A stretch of 64,000 nt of DNA from Rhizobium pisi (lineage in GTDB: Bacteria > Pseudomonadota > Alphaproteobacteria > Rhizobiales > Rhizobiaceae): assembly GCF_003938655.1 (NCBI RefSeq), contig NZ_RJJT01000014.1:116349-180348 (forward strand), given 5' to 3'. Each line of letters opens with the position of its first letter. Position 1 is the stretch's first letter. Position numbers and translations under genes: made by a program. Shown one piece after another: positions 59,636-64,000 of this stretch. The notes under the pieces are model-generated. The model did no database searches, was not told where the DNA came from, and saw only the letters and a list, made by a program, of their open reading frames with translations.

Positions 59636-60739
59636 ATGGCCGTCGCGAACCTCACCACGGAACAGGCGATCCTGAGCGAAGTGCGCAAGCAGAACCGCGA
59701 CCGACGCGCTGTTCGCATCTGGCTTGGCTTCGTGCTTTTGGCGCTCTTCTGTCTCGTGCTCGTCGGCGGTGCCACGCGGCTGACCAATTCCGGCCTGTCG
59801 ATCACCGAATGGAAGCCGATCCACGGCGTCATCCCGCCGCTGTCAGCCGCCGAATGGGACGAGGAATTCCGGCTCTACCAACGCATTCCCGAATTTCAGC
59901 AATTGAACAGCTCCATGACGGTCGACGAGTTCAAGGGCATCTTCTGGTGGGAATGGGCGCACCGGCTGATTGCGCGCGGCATCGGCGTGATCTTCGCGCT
60001 GCCGCTTATCTATTTCTGGCTGACGGGGCGAATCGAGAAGCGCCTGCGCTGGCCGCTCGTCGGCATCCTGGCGCTCGGCGGGCTGCAAGGTTTCATCGGC
60101 TGGTGGATGGTCTCCTCGGGCCTTGCCGTCCGCACCGATGTCAGCCAGTACAGGCTGGCGACCCATCTCGTCATGGCCTGCCTGATCTTTGCCAGCTGCA
60201 TGTGGATTATGCGCGGTCTCTCCAGGCATTCGGACGATCCGGCACCGGCGCGAAGCTCGCGCGGCTTTGCCGCAGTAATCGCCATCTTTGCGCTGTTCCA
60301 GATCTATCTCGGCGCGCTGGTGGCAGGGCTCGATGCCGGCTTTTCCTACAATACCTGGCCGCTGATGGATGGCGCCATTATCCCTTCGGACCTGCTGATC
60401 CAGCAGCCCTTCTGGATCAATGCCTTCGAGAACCCGAAGACGGTGCAGTTCATCCACCGCATCGGCGCCTATACGCTCTTTGCATTGACGCTGATCAACA
60501 TGGTGATCGCCCTTCGCGCAGCGCCTTGGACCACCCATGCACGCCGCGCCGCCCTGCTCTTTTCGCTGGTGACGTTGCAGGCGGCAATCGGTGTCGCCAC
60601 GCTGCTGATGCAGGTGCCGCTTCACTGGGGCCTGCTGCACCAGGCCGGCGCACTTGTTGTTTTCGGTTTCGCCGTCGCCAACTGGCGCGGGTACTACGGC
60701 GAATATCCGCACGAGACAGTGATCGCCGAGCGCGATTGA
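59636..60739 (+). CDS. ctaA: Haem A synthase (COX15/CtaA)
   Basis: Oxidises the methyl group of haem O to give haem A for cytochrome aa3 oxidase. The 367-residue protein has eight helices and the four haem-ligand histidines in WWEWAHRLIARGIG, YRLATHLVMA, TVQFIHRIGAYTLF and HWGLLHQAGAL. The long N-terminal loop (SITEWKPIHGVIPPLSAAEW) marks the alphaproteobacterial/mitochondrial type. ATG 59636 has GAAGGAG upstream. Confidence 0.95.
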   Translation: MAVANLTTEQAILSEVRKQNRDRRAVRIWLGFVLLALFCLVLVGGATRLTNSGLSITEWKPIHGVIPPLSAAEWDEEFRLYQRIPEFQQLNSSMTVDEFKGIFWWEWAHRLIARGIGVIFALPLIYFWLTGRIEKRLRWPLVGILALGGLQGFIGWWMVSSGLAVRTDVSQYRLATHLVMACLIFASCMWIMRGLSRHSDDPAPARSSRGFAAVIAIFALFQIYLGALVAGLDAGFSYNTWPLMDGAIIPSDLLIQQPFWINAFENPKTVQFIHRIGAYTLFALTLINMVIALRAAPWTTHARRAALLFSLVTLQAAIGVATLLMQVPLHWGLLHQAGALVVFGFAVANWRGYYGEYPHETVIAERD

Positions 60740-60750
60740 AGCGAGCAGGC

Positions 60751-61542
60751 TTAGCGCAGCACGCCGTCGAGCAGCGGCATGCCGATGATAGCGGCGGCAG
60801 CGATCAGGACGTAGCAGGCGATGCGGAAGGTCCGCTCTTCGGCGAGACCGAACAGTTTCGAGCCGCCATAGAGCCCGACCGCATAACTCGGCAGGATGAC
60901 GACGGTGAGCGCGAAGACGGCAGGCACGAACAGTCCGCCGAAATAATAGCTGATGGCGCTGACGACGCTCGAAATCGAGAAATAGAGCACGACATTCGCC
61001 CTGACGCGGGTGAAGTCGCTTTTGCCGCCGAGCCAATAGGCGACAACCGGCGGCCCGCCGAGCTGCGCGGCGCCACTGAAAAGCCCGGCGATCAGCCCGA
61101 CGCCGCTGGTAAGCGGTGCGGTCGGCTCCCCATGGTAGCGCCATCCCGATACCAGCAGCGCAAGCAGGCTGATGGCGATGAGCGTAATGCTCCAGCGTAG
61201 GACCAGCGGATCGAGCAGGGCCAGTATCGCCGTGCCGGCCGGGATGCCGAGAGTAGCGCCTGCCGCTATGACGAAGACTTCTTGCCGGTTAGCGCCGCGC
61301 CAGGCCGGCGGAATCATCCCGAATGACGCAATGCCGTCGATGACAAGCAGGATCGGCGAGATCATTTTCGGGCCGACGATCGCACCGCCGAGCGGAACGA
61401 AGATCAACGCAGCGCCAAACCCCGAAAAGCCGCGCGCGAGCCCGGCGATGAAGGCAAAGGCCATCAGCGCGTAGATGCCGTGGTCGGGCAGGGCGGCGGT
61501 AAACCATGCGTGCGCGCCATCGACGAGCGCATCGAGCGTCAT
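60751..61542 (-). CDS. TauE/SafE family sulfite exporter-like permease
   Basis: A 263-residue membrane protein with about eight helices and the TauE/SafE repeat: AFIAGLARGFSGFGAALIFV in the first half and GLIAGLFSGAAQLGGPPVVA in the second. Members move sulfite, sulfoacetate or other organosulfur and organic anions; substrate unknown. Convergent with ctaA, with an 11-base gap. Confidence 0.87.
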   Translation of the reverse strand: MTLDALVDGAHAWFTAALPDHGIYALMAFAFIAGLARGFSGFGAALIFVPLGGAIVGPKMISPILLVIDGIASFGMIPPAWRGANRQEVFVIAAGATLGIPAGTAILALLDPLVLRWSITLIAISLLALLVSGWRYHGEPTAPLTSGVGLIAGLFSGAAQLGGPPVVAYWLGGKSDFTRVRANVVLYFSISSVVSAISYYFGGLFVPAVFALTVVILPSYAVGLYGGSKLFGLAEERTFRIACYVLIAAAAIIGMPLLDGVLR

Positions 61543-61727
61543 GACATCAGGCTCCGTGATTCGGGGAACGGCAGGCTGGGAAGGTCCACTTTCATAGCTT
61601 AACCGTCGCCGATGATCGAGCCGAAAGCGATGTGCGGCCGCCGAGGCAGGCGACCGCGAGAAGAATCATGATGATGAGATCGACGAGAAGCTCGAACGCG
61701 CATCACGTCGATGCCGCCGCTCAGGCC

Positions 61728-62660
61728 TTACGAGGCGAGCATCAGGTCCATGTTCTGGACGGCGGCGCCGGAGGCCCCTTTGCCGAGGTTGTCGAGCAGC
61801 GCCACGAGGTTCACCTGCGAACCGCCCGATGTGCCGAAGACGAAGAGCTTCATTGTGTCCTTGCCTTCGAGTTCGACAGCGTTGACGCGGGGCAGCGCCT
61901 TGCTTTCCGCGAGCGGCACGACATGAACGATGTCTTGGCCGGCATAATGGGCGACGAGCGCGGCATGGATGCTCTCCATCGTCGTGCCCTCGGCGAGATC
62001 GCCGAGATGCAGCGGTACCTGCACGATCATCCCTTGCGCGAACTTGCCGACCGACGGCGAGAAGATCGGCGCACGATCGAGCAGGCCGTGCACGGTCATC
62101 TCGGGCACGTGTTTATGGGTGAGCGGCAGGCCGTAGAGGAAATGCGGCGCGGTGATCGCCTCCGGATGATCCGGATTTTCCATCTGCGCGATCATCTGTT
62201 TGCCGCCGCCGGTATAACCGGAGACCGCGTTGACCGTCACGGGATATCCGTCCGGCAGAATGCCGGCGGCCCGCAGCGGCCGGAGGAGGCCGATCGCTCC
62301 CGTGGGGTAGCAGCCGGGATTGGCGACGAAGCGGGCAGCCTTGATCCTGTCGGCCTGTGCGCTGTCCATTTCGGCAAAGCCATAGGCCCAGCCGGGATTG
62401 ACGCGGAAGGCGGTCGAGGTGTCGATGACGCGCACATTGTTGTTGGCCGAAACCATCTGGACCGCTTCCTTGGAGGCGTCGTCGGGCAGGCAGAGAATGG
62501 CAACGTCGGCGCTGTTCAGCATGTCCTCGCGCAGGGCGGCGTTGCGCCGCTCAGCCTCGGGAATGGACAAAAGCTCCACATCGCGGCGGCCTGCCATGCG
62601 CGTGCGGATCTGCAGACCCGTCGTGCCGTGTTCGCCGTCGATGAAGATTTTCGGTGCCAT
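61728..62660 (-). CDS. argC: N-acetyl-gamma-glutamyl-phosphate reductase
   Basis: Third step of arginine synthesis: reduces N-acetylglutamyl phosphate to the semialdehyde. It has 310 residues, the short type-2 ArgC. IFIDGEHGTTGLQIRTRM binds NADPH; the nucleophile Cys lies in FVANPGCYPTGAIGLLRP and the catalytic His in LPLTHKHVPEM. Followed upstream by speB on the same strand, 61 bases apart. Confidence 0.95.
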   Translation of the reverse strand: MAPKIFIDGEHGTTGLQIRTRMAGRRDVELLSIPEAERRNAALREDMLNSADVAILCLPDDASKEAVQMVSANNNVRVIDTSTAFRVNPGWAYGFAEMDSAQADRIKAARFVANPGCYPTGAIGLLRPLRAAGILPDGYPVTVNAVSGYTGGGKQMIAQMENPDHPEAITAPHFLYGLPLTHKHVPEMTVHGLLDRAPIFSPSVGKFAQGMIVQVPLHLGDLAEGTTMESIHAALVAHYAGQDIVHVVPLAESKALPRVNAVELEGKDTMKLFVFGTSGGSQVNLVALLDNLGKGASGAAVQNMDLMLAS

Positions 62661-62721
62661 GTTAAACCTGCGCTTTCAATGGGTTATGAATGTTTCCGGA
62701 TTCAGTTTGAGCGATGATAAG

Positions 62722-63684
62722 TCAGCCTTGTGACACGGCGATGGCGCGTCGCTCCGCATGAAGCCCCAGCATATACATCGCCACTGTTGCCCCCGCAATG
62801 GCGGTGATATCGGCATGGTCGTAAGGCGGCGACACCTCGACGACATCGGCGCCGCGTATATCGAGCTGGTGCAGGCGCTGCAGCACCGAGAGGATCTTGG
62901 CGCTCGACGGCCCGCCGGCCACCGGTGTGCCGGTGCCCGGCGCAAAGGCCGGATCGAGGCAATCGATATCGAAGGTGAGATAGGCAGGCGCGCCGCGCGT
63001 ATGAGAGATGATCGCCGAGGCGATGTCGCCGGCACTCATATCCTCGAGCTGGTGACCGTAAAGGATATTGACGCCGCAATCCTCGGGCGCATGGGTGCGG
63101 ACGCCGATCTGGATCGAGCGGTCGGGATCGATGATGCCCTCGCGGGCGGCCCGCGCCACGAAGGAGCCATGGTCGATGCGCCGCTCCTCGTCGAACCATG
63201 TGTCCTGGTGCGCGTCGAACTGCACGAGCGCCAGCGGTCCATGTTTTGCCACATGGGCTTTCAGCAGCGGCCAGGTGACGTAGTGGTCGCCGCCGAGCGT
63301 CAGCAGGAAGGCGCCGCTGTCGAGGATGACGTTCGCCTGGCGCTCGATGGCGGCAGGCGTATCCTGATGGTTGCCGTAATCGAGCAGGCAATCGCCGTAG
63401 TCGATCACGGCCATGTCGGCGAAGAGATCGCGGTGGAAGGGATACTGCGCATCATTGTCGAAGATCGCCGAGGCGCGCCGGATCGCCTGCGGCCCGAAGC
63501 GCGTGCCCGGCCTGTTCGATGTCGCGGCATCGAAGGGAATACCCCAGACGGCGACGTCGACGCCAGCGAGTTCCTTGGTGAAGCGGCGGCGCATGAAGGA
63601 CAGCGCCCCGGCAAAGGTCGGGTCGCTGGCGGCGGAGGTGAGGCTGGTCGCCGTGAAGGCGTGATCGATGGTCTTGTTCGCCAA
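62722..63684 (-). CDS. speB: Agmatinase (ureohydrolase family)
   Basis: Hydrolyses agmatine to putrescine and urea. The 320-residue protein has the binuclear manganese ligands in LTLGGDHYVTWPLL, VQFDAHQDTW and FDIDCLDPAFAPGTGTPVAG. Related enzymes act on other guanidino compounds, so the substrate is likely but not certain. The start is TTG 63684 with AAGGAG upstream; no ATG is available nearby. Upstream of argC on the same strand. Confidence 0.9.
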   Translation of the reverse strand: MANKTIDHAFTATSLTSAASDPTFAGALSFMRRRFTKELAGVDVAVWGIPFDAATSNRPGTRFGPQAIRRASAIFDNDAQYPFHRDLFADMAVIDYGDCLLDYGNHQDTPAAIERQANVILDSGAFLLTLGGDHYVTWPLLKAHVAKHGPLALVQFDAHQDTWFDEERRIDHGSFVARAAREGIIDPDRSIQIGVRTHAPEDCGVNILYGHQLEDMSAGDIASAIISHTRGAPAYLTFDIDCLDPAFAPGTGTPVAGGPSSAKILSVLQRLHQLDIRGADVVEVSPPYDHADITAIAGATVAMYMLGLHAERRAIAVSQG

Positions 63685-63852
63685 GGGGGGCTCCTTTTTC
63701 GGTCGTGAAAGGTCAAGGCGTCGACAACGGGTAGGCGACCGGACGACGAATTACAAGCGATCGGAGATGGAGCGGCCGCCAAAAGCACTTGCAGGCGCGT
63801 CGTGCGAATGCCGCAGGCGCAGGAGAAACAAGGCGAACCGGCACAAAGCAAA

Positions 63853-63917
63853 AAGGCCGGGTCTCCCCGGCCTTCAGACTGCTGACAAACCCGTCGATTT
63901 TTTCGGCGGGTTTTGCT
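63853..63917 (-). terminator. Tandem terminator hairpins at the right edge
   Basis: Two hairpins: AAGGCCGGG (63853-63861) / CCCGGCCTT (63866-63874), and AAACCCGTCGA (63887-63897) / TCGGCGGGTTT (63903-63913) with one wobble. On the minus strand they follow the stop codon at 63979-63981, and the A-run before the first hairpin becomes a T-run. They would end a transcript entering from the right. Confidence 0.6.
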
Positions 63918-63978
63918 TTTTTGGCGATAGGATTCTTTGCCGGTCGTGTTGGCAGAGGGCGAAGAAGGAGGTTTCGGC

Positions 63979-64000
63979 TTACGCCGTGGCCGGTTTTGGT
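63979..64000 (-). CDS. Extreme 3' end of a minus-strand gene
   Basis: The last 22 bases read on the minus strand give PKPATA followed by TAA. With tandem terminators right after it, this is plausibly the end of a gene whose body lies beyond the window. Too short to identify. Confidence 0.3.

Overview
The window is a 64 kb piece of a high-GC alphaproteobacterial chromosome, most likely from Rhizobium (R. leguminosarum / R. etli group) or a close relative. Pointers are the LdtR-LdtP pair, a K+-independent H+-pyrophosphatase, BcsN with a bcsABZ cellulose operon lacking a BcsC barrel, a glucomannan/unipolar-polysaccharide-like cluster, and palindromic intergenic repeats of the rhizobial type. This assignment is inference from gene content; no search was run. 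Gene density is high, and no insertion sequence, prophage or CRISPR array was seen.

Layout. 1-12 kb: end of aspS, a serine hydrolase divergent from a TetR regulator, a secreted protein of unknown function, parC, an SRPBCC protein, an AbrB-Doc toxin-antitoxin pair, a DMT transporter, the leucyltransferase bpt, an RDD membrane protein and hemB. 12-29 kb: DUF6163, ldtR and the L,D-transpeptidase it probably controls, glyA-nrdR-ribD-ribE, three minus-strand genes plus a GNAT gene, ribH-nusB, hppA, bamE, a cytochrome bc1 chaperone, yceD-plsX-fabH, ihfA and a MerR regulator. 29-31 kb: a lone receiver protein divergent from a hybrid histidine kinase. 31.9-41 kb: cellulose operon bcsN-bcsA-bcsB-bcsZ-TPR protein, tightly overlapped. 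41-43.6 kb: HAD phosphatase, tRNA-Pro(GGG), an AT-rich patch and several small genes. 43.6-50.9 kb: a sugar locus (ROK regulator, (alpha/alpha)6-type glycosidase, ABC binding protein and two permeases, no ATPase). 50.9-59.2 kb: a surface-polysaccharide cluster (ligase/polymerase, initiating sugar-phosphate transferase, glycosyltransferase, Wza-type exporter, Wzz-type copolymerase, FemAB/GNAT-like protein). 59.3-64 kb: DUF2842, ctaA, a TauE/SafE permease, argC, speB and the extreme tail of another gene.

Two themes stand out. First, envelope and adhesion: cellulose and a second polysaccharide are encoded about 10 kb apart, with an L,D-transpeptidase module, BamE and lipid precursor genes nearby. 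Second, small palindromic repeats. The most striking is a 177-bp element with 49-bp terminal inverted repeats (46/49 matching) lying inside ribD. It is exactly 59 codons long and keeps the frame open, so RibD carries an extra segment in its reductase domain. RIME-like palindromes also lie at about 10.53-10.64 kb, 11.75-11.84 kb and 50.90-50.93 kb.
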